From positions 1 through 10,053 of the forward strand of contig JAMAHW010000261.1 of NCBI GenBank assembly GCA_023627715.1: DNA of 10,053 bases. The letters are read 5' to 3'. Below, piece by piece: positions 1 to 8,865 of the stretch. The notes below the pieces were generated by a model that worked only from the letters and a program-made list of their open reading frames with translations, did no database searches and was not told where the DNA came from. The DNA is from Periconia sp. R9002 (taxonomy: Eukaryota; Ascomycota; Dothideomycetes; Pleosporales; Periconiaceae). The stretch's first letter is position 1. Every line of letters begins with the position of its first letter. A program made the translations under genes and the position numbers.

Positions 1-150
1 TGGACGGCCCCACGGCCAAAAGATCATATTAAAAGGAGAGTGCAAAGCGCGAGTGGGATTGAAATTCATCAAGTCCTGAAGGCCCAGAGCCTGAAGAGAG
101 GCCATGGTCCCGGTACTCGGCATAGAACCAAGTCCGAGGGCATAATGATA

Positions 151-209
151 CAGGTCCAGGTCCCGGTCCAGAATCCAGGTCCAGGTCCAGGTCCACATCC
201 AGAATCCAG
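151..209. repeat. Degenerate hexamer tandem repeat (CAGGTC)n
   Basis: About nine units of a 6-7 bp motif run head to tail: CAGGTC twice, then CCGGTC, CAGAATC, CAGGTC three times, CACATC and CAGAATC. The longer CAGAATC variant occurs twice at regular spacing, suggesting a higher-order unit that was itself duplicated. On the minus strand it would read as Asp-Leu, Gly-Pro or Trp-Thr dipeptides depending on frame, which is why a spurious low-complexity open frame exists there. I treat it as an old microsatellite, not a gene. Confidence 0.8.
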
Positions 210-356
210 AAAGGTGGCCAGAATTCTATACCCGGAGGCGCCAAGAAAAAGGTACATTCTATTGAGTGCTAGGAGAAGGAAGTAAGAGGAAAAAAAGGGA
301 ATGAAGAGCAAATGAGATAGTACAATGTTCTTGCTCCGATACGTCTACAATTCATC

Positions 357-400
357 TTCGGTCGTCGTTTTCGTCGTCGTCTCGGTCGTCATTTCGGTCA
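357..400. repeat. TCG/GTC-rich imperfect trinucleotide tract
   Basis: An impure trinucleotide tract is built from TCG/GTC units interrupted by TTT and ATT. It resembles a decayed microsatellite. No coding frame around it is convincing. Confidence 0.7.
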
Positions 401-1130
401 GTGGGCAAGGAGGTCACTAGAACGCAATGTATTTCAGTAAAGCGACCGTGAAAGAAGTAGGGAGCATAATTGGAGTTGCAGATGAAAGCTAGTTTGAGCT
501 TGGGACCTGGTTGTGTATACAGGCAGGCCTGACTTTGCCTTAGCAGTTGTGAGTTCGGGCAGCAGATTGTGACTCAGCTGATAGACGCGTTGTTATGTCC
601 GATTGGGGAGAAGCATGGCCCGTAACGGTACGTGGATCTGCTTTTTTAGTAAGTTTGCCTGGGAGTCAAGGGTGACTTAGCTGTGTTAAAGCAGTCCATA
701 TATGGCTCTCGGGTCAACACTGCGGGTATAGACACATGGGAGACCGATCGCGGAGGCAGTGGAGAGTCAGGTGTACATGCCACAGGTATTTAAGAATGGC
801 AGAAACCTGGTACAGGTGGAGCTTGTAGACGTCTCAGTAGTGGCACATAAAGATCGAAGAAGCAACTTAGCTTGTTTGCTGTAGAAGGCTTAGGTGAGCG
901 GGGTGCATTGGATTGGGGTAGTGGGAAAGGGGCTGAAGACTCATTAATGAGTAGAGGTTTGAGGCTTCACACTAATCAATTGGGTGGGCCGTTGATAGTC
1001 GGTCAAGTCGGTCTCAAAGTCAAGATTCAGCGTGGACGGTTCTGTTCAGCTGGTGGGGGTTCAGGACTCTTTTCAACCATTGATAACCTGAGGCCTGTGC
1101 TACTGACAAGGTAGATGATGCTGCACAGAC

Positions 1131-1900
1131 CTTGAATTATGCGCATTAGCCAAATCTCATGTCCCACCTATCGTGCGAAGCAAGATCATGACTGTAAACA
1201 TCATCTGCTTAGCATTTTCGATAGAGTCCTGTGATCATCCTCACAGTTGGCTTCCGTTCTGTCAGATTTTGCGCCATCAAGCAGACAACTGTCCTTTTGA
1301 TTACACTGTTCCGCTTGCAGCAAGGTCTATTATTGCCTGTGCATCTGTTCCTCGGCGGGATGCCTACGACAGTGCCTTGCCCAACGCGCAAAACGGACCA
1401 TGGGCCTCGGACCTCTGTTGTAAAACGGAGATGTTTATAGCAAAGGCCAAGACCGTTTTAACTAAACCTCCACATGTGAAGCACAACACGGCTTGTAGAA
1501 GCGTAAACCACAGGATATAAAACAAGATCATACAAAGGTAGGGTGAGGAACATGACAGTAGGCTGAGGTCTAACTAACATCCTTTCAATGGGATCCCAGC
1601 CCCACATTGTATTGTCAGAGACGGCATATTCAGCATAAGCAAAGCGTGTTGCTCGCTGTCCTTCATTTCTGGCGGGTAAGTGGCTTAGCAACGATTTTGG
1701 ACATCACTCATCACTGGTTCTTAGACTCGTCGTTATCGTGCATCCTTCCAATCTCTATCTTCTACTGCTGAATCACCATCCAAGAGCTTGATCACCGAGA
1801 TCTTACTTCGGTATACGGTTATTATAGCATCTACAGAAAGCCGTCCTAGCTGTCTTGTGGTCCTGCTGCGTTCCTATGGTGTACATGTGCTGATCCGCGC
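1131..1900. other. C-rich stretch with no confirmed gene
   Basis: The + strand has become C-rich: positions 1741-1800 hold 20 C and 7 G. A + frame from an ATG at 1188 to 1520 is open for 110 codons and encodes about eight cysteines, but it has no recognisable domain, no clean signal peptide and overlapping open frames of similar quality, so I do not call it a gene. Nothing else recognisable was seen. Confidence 0.4.
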
Positions 1901-2113
1901 TTACTGGATGAGAATCAGCCCTTCGGCTCGGAGCGAAGCCATGTGGAGCCGCCGCCGAAATCCTTCTCCAGCTTTCTCTCTTACTCTCGGCGTCCCATCA
2001 TGAGCCTCATCCAGGGCACAGATCACGCCAACTGAGCATACCAGCACGAACCCTACAATCGTTCCTACGCTTGGTATCTCATGGCCGTGGGCCCACCGCG
2101 GTACCCGTCTTTT
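1901..2113 (-). pseudogene. Possible decayed coding segment with a membrane helix (unrecognised)
   Basis: Reading the minus strand from 2113 to the stop complementary to 1901-1903 gives 70 open codons with no methionine near the front, so it would be the end of a longer protein or exon. About 41% of its codons start with G (29 of 70 by count), typical of real coding frames. Around residues 15-34 there is a long uncharged run (SVGTIVGFVLVCSVGVICAL) that would make one membrane helix, followed by an Arg/Lys-rich tail. Immediately upstream, in the next frame, lies another open stretch (2117-2248), as if a single-base frameshift separates them. I do not recognise the family. The 2066-2113 part overlaps the direct repeat whose second copy is at 3215. 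It could still be a chance open frame. Confidence 0.3.
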
Positions 2114-2165
2114 CTATCTAAGGTATAGCGCAATCGGAGTCCGTGTAGGCAAAGCGCAGACTGAG
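2066..2165. repeat. Diverged direct repeat, copy A
   Basis: Pairs with copy B 1149 bp to the right. The right part (2122-2165, starting GGTATAGCGCAA) matches copy B at 34 of 45 aligned columns with a single one-base gap; eight of the ten substitutions are transitions. The left part begins with the identical heptamer TACGCTT exactly 56 bp before this block in both copies, with about half the columns between them matching. Weak similarity continues slightly left of 2066. Confidence 0.6.
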
Positions 2166-2248
2166 AGTTTCGCTGGACACTCGACTTGGAACCAAGACTG
2201 CGACCCATCGCTCCAAGCGGTACTCATGACGTGGTCAAGAATGCTACG
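2117..2248 (-). pseudogene. Upstream piece of the 1901-2113 relic, other frame
   Basis: The minus strand is open for 44 codons ending at the stop complementary to 2114-2116, directly abutting the 1901-2113 segment in a different frame. An ATG complementary to 2225-2227 lies inside. The last 15 residues (VCALPTRTPIALYLR) have a counterpart in the second copy of the direct repeat (ICALLITNPICATP, minus strand near 3270-3311). That is weak support for a once-translated sequence. No domain is recognised. Confidence 0.22.
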
Positions 2249-3214
2249 TCATCGAACCATTGTTATGGGCTCCTCCTTCTCCGCGGACCTTTAGCATGCT
2301 TATTAGTGCAAAAGCAACAGCTGGTAAGCATCTTGAACGTAATTGCAATCATATGTACCTTTCTGTCTCCAATCCGTGCGCATGGGATAATCATCGTTGA
2401 TGCATCATCCCGTACCCCACGGATAGGCAGCTACCGCCAAGCCATCAGTCTTCACGTGGCAACTCGCCATCAAGAAGCATTACTGTAAGCTCCGCCGCCA
2501 GCGTGAAGCATAGGGATGTGCTTGCACGCACTCAAATGCTTCGCGTACCATCTCAGCGGCCATCAGCAGCGACATCAGCCACTTCGGGAGACGGGAAAGG
2601 CGGCATTTACCTGCACTCAGCATCATTATGAACAATATTGCTAACCTAGGTGATAACATCTACTGACAGTTTGTACATGTATCAGCAGCCTCAGTAGCGG
2701 TAGCCACGTGAAGGATGGTGTCGCAGGCCAGACATTTGCCTCGGGCACGTACAAGAGTTAGCTGCATTAGTAATCGTGCGGTGGTTCCCGCAATACGATG
2801 GCGGGATCTTTGGGCCGGGAGCACACCACAGCATGAGCATATGAGGTCTGCAGAGAGACTATGGCCCTGAGCTGGCCAACGCTTCTAGGGCCACATCTCT
2901 CCTACTGGGCTTTTATTGCTTAGGAGGGACAAGGCATCAGCCTCATACCCACTACATCATCTATAGTGTTTCTCCGAGGTACTACCGCTTGCACGTGCTA
3001 GCAGCTCAAAGTCACTCTTGATCACTCCTTCCGAGCTCTGTAAGAAACTGCACTTGGCCCCAATCGTGCCTTTCCTATTGGGCTGAATAGCCGGTGCATC
3101 ACTCTAGTGCTGACTACTGGTTTGTCTTTGGCTGTCAGTGGAGATGCATGAGCAGTGTTTGAAGGAACACTATACGGGTGCGGGCAGTGAGGCCACAAAA
3201 ACTACAGCCAGCAT
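2249..3214. other. No supportable gene; C-rich decayed DNA
   Basis: Short open frames occur on both strands: for example a + frame at 2186-2488, and a 44-codon minus frame between about 2767 and 2903. None has a recognisable motif or a clear start. No inverted repeat or RNA gene was seen. Confidence 0.4.
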
Positions 3215-3315
3215 TACGCTTCACAAGTCATCGCCCTTAGATCATCACGATAACAAGCGCTACTGCCTACGGTGTAGCGCAAATGGGGTTTGTGATAAGC
3301 AAAGCACATATTGAG
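3215..3315. repeat. Diverged direct repeat, copy B
   Basis: Second copy of the 2066-2165 repeat in the same orientation, with matching internal spacing (TACGCTT, 56 bp, then GGTGTAGCGCAA). Similarity was not followed convincingly beyond 3316. The minus-strand reading of this copy also encodes a hydrophobic stretch (SVMLAVVFVASLPAPV) at the place where copy A encodes its membrane helix, but it is interrupted by stops. I infer two old copies of one element or a segmental duplication. Confidence 0.6.
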
Positions 3316-3788
3316 CTTAGATGAAGGATAGATGCGTATGAGCTCTACGGATCAAGCATGATGGTGACGAACATGGGCGATAGCACTCTCTGGCGTTCGT
3401 TATTCCCTCAGCGCTGACCTAACAAGCGTACTTTACGTAATGATCAAGTAGCACGTGACACGAGCTCTGTTCACGGCCACCTCGGCGGCACAGTGGCAGG
3501 CTAACTAGCGAAGTAATTAGCTATCACATCTCTCACAATTTGTGTCTTTACTTTGATTTGCGTGCTGACCTGTACACCTCATTATCCCGTAGCCATGCGC
3601 GGATGTCCACGACCGCGGGTTTCCATCAGCGTGGAATTCCATAGTTTGGAAGTCCATGGCTCGGAATATGCTTATTTCAACGTTTGCGATCCCGCCAACA
3701 GCTACTTACTGCTGATCTACTTCATTCTTATGCTGAAACGGTGCGTAGACGCTGATGCCGAGTGCAAACGCATTTGCCACTTCCAGTG
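3316..3788. other. No supportable gene
   Basis: A + frame is open from 3553 to 3873 (106 codons, first ATG at 3595), one of the two longest + strand open frames in the window. It runs into the inverted-repeat arm at 3789, has no recognisable domain, and only about 27% of its codons start with G, close to chance. I do not call it a gene. Nothing else recognisable was seen. Confidence 0.4.
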
Positions 3789-3859
3789 GCATGTTCCTTT
3801 TCCGATGCTACCCGATGCTGCTGAAGTGCTTATGGTGATGTTGAATGCAAGCAAATTCC
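3789..3859 (+). repeat. Inverted-repeat arm 1 (71 bp)
   Basis: Left arm of the foldback structure. It contains the motif GCATGTTCCTTTTCCGATGC and two nearby copies of CGATGCT. Confidence 0.7.
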
Positions 3860-3872
3860 CTTTCCGACGCTA
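3851..3872 (+). repeat. Extra direct copy of the arm-end motif
   Basis: This 22-bp stretch matches the start of arm 1 (3789-3810) at 18 of 22 positions in the same orientation, 62 bp downstream. A shorter echo, ATGTTCCTTCC, follows at about 3881. The outer motif of the arms therefore occurs as a small cluster, not only at the ends. CGATGCTT pairs at about 4059-4077 may be related. Confidence 0.5.
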
Positions 3873-4279
3873 AATTTCCAATGTTCCTTCCTAGCAAATG
3901 TCAAGCCTCATCTCCTACCGCATTCCGAAATGTTGCCGGTACGATAAAGCGCAGCACCAGCCAGGTCATAAGCGAGCTGCGAAGAACAAAGTATACCCCC
4001 AACTCAGACATGGCTCATCAGTAGCTCGACTTGACTATACTGAACTGCATCACAACACGATGCTTTACGATGCTTAAGGATGAAAAGTCCGCTGTACCCT
4101 AGGAGGTGACTTGGAACGCGTGTTGATTCTGCGTGCACTGACCATCGCGCCAGCATCTGCAACGCGGCCTCCGAGCTAGTACATTTGGGAGCTTTGCCTC
4201 ATCACCAGACTCGTACCGCCATCGCTATGCCCTCACGCATCCGAATCTAACGTCGGTTCATATCCTGCATCATCCTCAT

Positions 4280-4350
4280 GGAATTTCCTTACATGTAGTA
4301 TCACCATAAGCACTTCAGCAGCGTCGATTAGCGTTGGAAGAGAAACTTGC
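4280..4350 (-). repeat. Inverted-repeat arm 2 (71 bp)
   Basis: Right arm, the reverse complement of arm 1 at about 80% identity. The outer end reads AACTTGC on the + strand, against GCATGTT in arm 1. Confidence 0.7.
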
Positions 4351-5512
4351 TAGTCTTTAGCATCACAGATAGCGCCTCGGGAATCCTGGGCAGCACCGGA
4401 AAGCTGCCCGTCGACAGTGAGCAACCCAATCAGTGGTCGTGGCATGGACATTCGCATCTACTTGAAAGCCGGGACAGAAACGATGCTGACGACCGTCGTA
4501 ACTGCATACCTACTCGCTCTGAGCCAATACTCTGTCAAGGTTTGTTCAAACAGTGTCTGCAGCGCCATGGAGCCCTTAGTCAAACACTCAACGCAGAGCC
4601 TGGGGAGAGCCACCGTGGAATGCTATCAGCGACTGTGAGTGTTCATCGAGAACATGTCAGCTTCTGAGTATGGTGAAAACTTACTCTGATTTCGTGCGTT
4701 TCCAGCCATGCCGTCTACGTGCGGCTTGGTACCGGTATGTGGGAGTTGTAGTACCCAAGTAGGGTGCAAAGCTGTGCCTTTATAGTCACTGGTAATGTCA
4801 GATTATATTGTTGCTACACGTAGCCAAGCGCTGTACGGGTCATACAGTGCAAAGGTGCGCTGAAGTTATGCTGTTGCTTCCTGTATTGCGATAATATCAT
4901 TCAATGTACATACAATACTAAAACGGTTGTTCAGCATCATGCAGGCACCTATGAAAGGTGCAATTCCCCAGTGGATGGAGCGCGATTCCGAAAGCCTTGG
5001 GTCGATGGCCTTACCGCCACTGTTGTGTAACTACACCTGTTCGGCATGCTCGACTAATATCAACCGTCTCATACGTGTTGACGCGGCCTGGCAGACAAGG
5101 GACGCGCAGATAACGGTTCATAGTAATGTGGTCGTTATAAGGGGACGCGAAATCACGTTCCCGTAGCATTATGGAGATAAGCGGCCGCTCTGGAGTTAGT
5201 CACTATACTGTCGTGGAACGCTCATGGCTATCGTGAATACGACAGGAGAAGTCATGTTCAAAAATAGTAATAGAATAATGCCCCATATGTGTTGTGTGGC
5301 CATGAGCTCCTCAGAAGCATAAGTAATCTGGAACCACTCAATGCCGTAGCAACAAGCAAAGTAAAGTAACCCGACATGGGTACGTTTGCTAGAAACAGAC
5401 CAACGCGTGCCGGAGTGACCGGGATTACCAACTCTTGTTCTTTACTGTCAACATATCCTCTGTAGAAAGAACATAATTCTTAGTAAATTGCTAAAGAAAT
5501 TTATGGACGTAG
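4351..5512. other. No supportable gene
   Basis: The + strand bias reverses near 4700: positions 4741-4800 have 18 G and 10 C. Open frames at 4347-4667 and 4927-5166 on the + strand are 79-106 codons long, overlap other open frames, and show no recognisable motif. No repeat or RNA gene was identified. Confidence 0.4.
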
Positions 5513-6030
5513 AAGCTGTTCTGTATGGTTCGAAAGCCATTGGTATGGATAATCTCTGGGCTTGCAGAGGATACAAGAGCCCGTGTACCATTAGCAAGGA
5601 ATCTGCTCACTGAATTCCATTGCCGCATCACGGCTTTAATGTATGATAGAATATGTGAGAGAGGGTCGTCAGACAATGTCGACGTTAGTGCCATATGATT
5701 GATAAAATTCAGCACCTAGTGACTACGTTAAGTAAGAATACGCAATAATTGCTGTTCGAGATGGCGAACCCTATCGATCTTCTGTCGCAAAGATTACCTT
5801 GCTAGGTCTTGTGAACGATATACTTGTGGAGCCAACCACTACGGGAGCTAGTCTTTCTGATAACAGCGTGACATCGGTGCCGTCCTTGTACAATGACCGA
5901 AAGCAAACGGGCAAGGCAGCTGTGGTGTAAGCGTTCGCAGATCTAGCGGATGCGGAACGGATGGAAAGAACGGCTCGGGCTAAGAATGACTAAGGCTTGT
6001 AAAGAAAAGCAAGACAACAGCGACATGTAA
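5513..6030 (+). pseudogene. Possible decayed coding region, family unrecognised
   Basis: A chain of + strand open stretches looks coding-like when read across frame changes. Positions 5513-5698 are open for 62 codons (ATG at 5525). Positions 5736-5927 are open for 64 codons in another frame, then continue past one TAA for about 20 codons to 5990 (Ala/Arg/Glu-rich, ADLADAERMERTARAKND). A shifted frame carries on with Lys-rich residues to about 6030. In the 5736-5990 part about 43% of codons begin with G, well above chance. A further short piece at 6091-6180 (RADQIIRQLNDNTLNEIQEE) may belong. No domain is recognised. It could be an old element or a dead host gene, or partly chance. Confidence 0.3.
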
Positions 6031-6180
6031 TGACGCACAAGTCAAAGTTGCAGCACTGAATCACTGACTCTGGTATAGTGGCGATGGTAGACTGTCGGCT
6101 GGATATCGAGGGCCGACCAAATCATTCGCCAGTTGAACGATAATACTTTGAACGAAATTCAGGAAGAGATTCTGTGCTAG

Positions 6181-6680
6181 CTATGTACACAGCAGGCTTA
6201 CTGATCGGATGATATCGTAAACTTGAGCTAAGGTTTCAGCATTTGGAAGAGACAATGAATGGTATAGACTTCCGAAGAGTGAATATTTCCATATCAGTTG
6301 AGGTCGCAGCACCGTTTTGGAAACAGAAGAATATGGCAATGACCTTGGAAAATCACTCGTGTAGTTTTACTACAACGATGCATAAGCCCATATTACATTT
6401 CCATGCATGTGGCCACGACTTGTCAGTTTGCCACTTGAACCTGATCACAAGCGATCCAATGCCTTAATTCAGTTAACAGAGAGGGTGACCGACCCGGACT
6501 GCCCCTGACATTACAACAGGGGCGATAATCTTTGTGATGTTGCCTTGTTTGAAAAATGTAAACGTGCTTCATTTTGAACAGGGCTTTGAAATACTTTCTC
6601 ATGGTCTTTCAAACTCCATATAACATTCGCAACCTGTGTGCGTGAAAGCGCATCTGATATCCAGTGTGTGCAACAACCAG
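6181..6680. other. No supportable gene; left flank of the hAT element
   Basis: A + frame of 74 codons (6243-6467) has no recognisable motif, and a second frame over the same bases is equally open. The only structure seen is the hairpin at 6501-6523. Confidence 0.4.
6501..6523. repeat. Short perfect hairpin
   Basis: GCCCCTG and CAGGGGC flank a 9-base loop, giving a perfect 7-bp stem, five pairs of it G-C. There is no T-run behind it, so it is not a bacterial-type terminator. No role can be assigned. Confidence 0.5.
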
Positions 6681-6703
6681 GTTACTTGACTTGGTCGGTT
6701 GGC
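6681..6703 (+). repeat. hAT 5' terminal inverted repeat
   Basis: Begins GTTACTTGACTTGG and matches the reverse complement of 9125-9147 at 18 of 23 positions without gaps; four of the five mismatches are transitions or adjacent to one another. Its first ten bases also match the reverse complement of 9115-9124 at 9 of 10, so the 3' end appears to carry a tandem copy of the terminal motif. Confidence 0.6.
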
Positions 6704-6756
6704 TTTGGTTAATTACGTAACGACCAACGACGAGTAAAGTCTGTCCGAGCAACCAC

Positions 6757-6797
6757 AAGTAAAGGATTTTGCTTTACTTAAGCCAACTCGAAGTTGG
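6757..6797. repeat. Two subterminal hairpins in the hAT 5' region
   Basis: AAGTAAAG/CTTTACTT (6757-6779, 8-bp stem, 7-base loop) is followed closely by CCAACT/AGTTGG (6783-6797, 6-bp stem, 3-base loop). Both stems use sequence related to the terminal repeat (TTACTT and GGTTGG words). They fit subterminal transposase-recognition structure, though this is inferred from position only. Confidence 0.45.
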
Positions 6798-7109
6798 TTG
6801 ACGACCTTACCGCATTAGGCATTTTCGCGGAGAGGTGGGCCTTCCAAGGCATCAGGATAGGAAGAATTCTTTCGTCTGAAATGCTGTAATTGGCTGGAAG
6901 TTGCCGCCCTATCCCTTGGCTATAACCTAGAAAGCATAGAGACCCTGAGTTATGTTTTAACTAATACTACCTCTACTACCCTTACTAACGAAAGAGAGCT
7001 GCCTGTATCTACTTAATGCCTTTTCGCTATTGAATGGGACAGAATTCGCTATGAAAGGAAGCTGTTGCTGTTGATTCGATATCTTCAGCCTTATAAGCGT
7101 GCCCTTAAC

Positions 7110-7281
7110 TCTAAAATCCAGAATTTACTAGTCTACAAACATAGTGCGCAGCTTATAACAAATGGAGAGAACAAGTTTTGGCTTTGTAAATACTGCTATT
7201 GTAGTGGCTAGTATGATTCTGCGTTGCACAGTAGTAAGAGTACTACTAGTATTATATATTACTTGAAAAATTAATACAAAA
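7110..7281 (+). other. BED zinc finger of the hAT transposase, ligands lost
   Basis: KFWLCKYC (codons 7173-7196) gives the CxxC pair, preceded by an aromatic/basic lead-in around SAQLITNGEN. The Ser/Thr-rich linker STTSIIYYLKN leads to where H-x4-H is expected. There the codons at 7260 and 7275 are both TAC (Tyr), not CAC (His), with exactly four codons between them, one of them a TAA stop. The spacing match makes the BED call firm. The finger could not bind zinc as it stands. Confidence 0.75.
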
Positions 7282-8865
7282 ATTGACGAACTTGGTTATA
7301 AATCGATAGCATCGAACCTCTTTGATATGGCCAAGGGGCGCAATGAGCTCCATACTATATCTTGAAGGCCGGCGTTTAGTGGTTAACGACTATTAGTTTA
7401 AGAACGAGTTTATTGACTAGGTTATTGATCTTGGCTTTACCTTTCGGTAAGCGACGCACTACCTATAATATTTTTGCTGGCTGCCTAGGGTGTGTTGATA
7501 AAATTCCTCCTAGGAGCGCATCAACTCTTAGCATCTGGATTATAGACATGTGGGAGGGCGATGCTGGGAGGCGTGCTTGGCTGAAAGAAAAGCAAGATCT
7601 ATATATTAACTGATGCCAGGACGTCCGAGGAAGGTACGAACTATATTGTAGTTGTTTTTTACTTCCTGGACGAGAAGCATAAGCTGTAAATAGCCCTTCT
7701 TAACCTACCGCCTCTAAAAGGCTCTTACTCTGGCGAGAACATTGCGTAAGTGCTATTGACGGTTATTGACTTGCACAATATATCCGCCGCTATTGGCTAC
7801 TTTATGATGGATAATGCTCGTAATAACGATACGTGTATTGAGGGGCTAGTAAAATAGTAGCCTGCAATTATATAGTAGAGTCGCCTTCGATGCGTCGGCT
7901 ATGTACTAAATCTTATACTTAAAGCTTTCCTCTTTGGGCAGGGTGTTGATAAGTTAGGGAAAGAACTCTGTGGTGCATCTGATGACGAGCGGTTTGACTT
8001 TTGTGTGTGGATTAACCGGAGTTATTAGCGGCGGGAACTTCTGAAACAGTACATCTTGTACGTGTACGAGAGGAGAAATATTGAAAACCTCTATACTAGG
8101 GTGCTGGTTAATGGTGGTGTCTGCTGGAACTCTGCGTATACTATTATTGAGAGAACTCTTAAGCTCTGCAACGTAATTAATCTATTCTATAATTATAGTG
8201 ATGAAGAATACGATATTTTGTAGGATGTAACTACTCCGCACAATTGGCAAATTTGGAGCACTTCTTTAATGACTTAAAACTATTTAAAGATCTGACTAGA
8301 CGTATGGAAGGCCGGGCTAACAAAGCTGGCTTTGAAGGATTACATAGCTCAGTCTATGAGACACTCTAGGCTATTGAAATTCTCTTTAAGTAGCTCTAGG
8401 AAGCTGGAAAGCTGGCGGATAATTACCCGGAGGAGGTTTCGGAATACTATTCCTGTGCTATTAATACTGCCCGTCTTAAGCTTGAAGAATATTATAGCCT
8501 TACAGACGATACGCTAGTATACTGATGCGCTGTTGCCCTCTATCCTGCGAACAAATCTACCTATCTTGATATCGAATGGAAGCATGAGAAGCAATGGGTC
8601 GCTGAGGCGAAGTGGGTGGCGCATGATGAGTACACACGATACGAGGAAGCAGCCGCGGAGTCAGATATAGCAGAAACAACACAAGAGGAGAATAATGAGG
8701 TTAGCACTGATAGTGATACGACGCTTGATATTTTAGCAAGCTTGTAAGCGCCGCTAGAGGGTTGCTGCTGGTGCGGCGTCTACGCGAAGAAAGAAGCGTG
8801 CGAAGCTCACCTTTAAGCTTGATTAGTTTATAGTTAGGATTAGTAAGGCTGATGGAGATGTTAAA

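Larger units (their letters stand above)
1..1130. other. G-rich stretch with no supportable gene
   Basis: No convincing coding region was found on either strand; the short open frames overlap one another and have no recognisable domain. The + strand is strikingly rich in G over C: positions 901-960 hold 25 G and 4 C by direct count. Two simple-sequence tracts near the left end are listed separately. The stretch ends at a sharp change of strand composition near 1100-1140, so it probably has a different origin from the block to its right. Confidence 0.5.
3789..4350. mobile_element. Foldback / MITE-like inverted-repeat element
   Basis: Two 71-bp arms, at 3789-3859 and as the reverse complement at 4280-4350, align without gaps over their full length at 57 of 71 positions. 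A central block of 23 bases (3817-3839 versus 4300-4322) is perfect. Most mismatches are transitions. Similarity stops abruptly on both sides of both arms, which defines a 562-bp unit with a 420-bp spacer. No transposase-like frame was seen in the spacer. This geometry fits a non-autonomous foldback or MITE-type element, or an inverted duplication. I could not find a convincing target-site duplication in the flanks. Confidence 0.55.

Noticed and set aside
148..162. A 15-bp word shared in inverted orientation with 9439-9453
   Set aside because: It falls in a simple CAGGTC-type repeat and does not extend on either side, so chance or simple-sequence similarity is enough.
1188..1520. Possible small cysteine-rich secreted protein on the + strand
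   Set aside because: Eight cysteines are suggestive, but the N-terminus is a poor signal peptide, overlapping frames on both strands are open, and codon choice shows no bias.
2122..2175. tRNA-like / Pol III A-box-like word (TAGCGCAATCGG) with a possible B box downstream, suggesting a tRNA-derived SINE
   Set aside because: The second repeat copy keeps the A-box-like word but not a B box, and no cloverleaf could be folded.
3553..3873. 106-codon + strand open frame
   Set aside because: First ATG only at 3595, no recognisable domain, first-position G near chance, and it runs through the left arm of the inverted repeat, so its end is repeat sequence.
4347..4667. 106-codon + strand open frame and an overlapping 73-codon frame
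   Set aside because: Two frames over the same bases are equally open, neither has a motif, and the longer one starts inside an inverted-repeat arm without an ATG.
4927..5166. 79-codon + strand open frame
   Set aside because: No standard start at the front, no motif, and no supporting neighbours.
6501..6523. Bacterial-style intrinsic terminator
   Set aside because: The stem is followed by mixed sequence with no T-run, and nothing else in the window is bacterial.
7230..7247. Perfect palindrome AGTAGTA-AGAG-TACTACT
   Set aside because: It lies inside the Ser/Thr-rich linker of the BED finger coding region, where AGT/ACT codons create it by chance.
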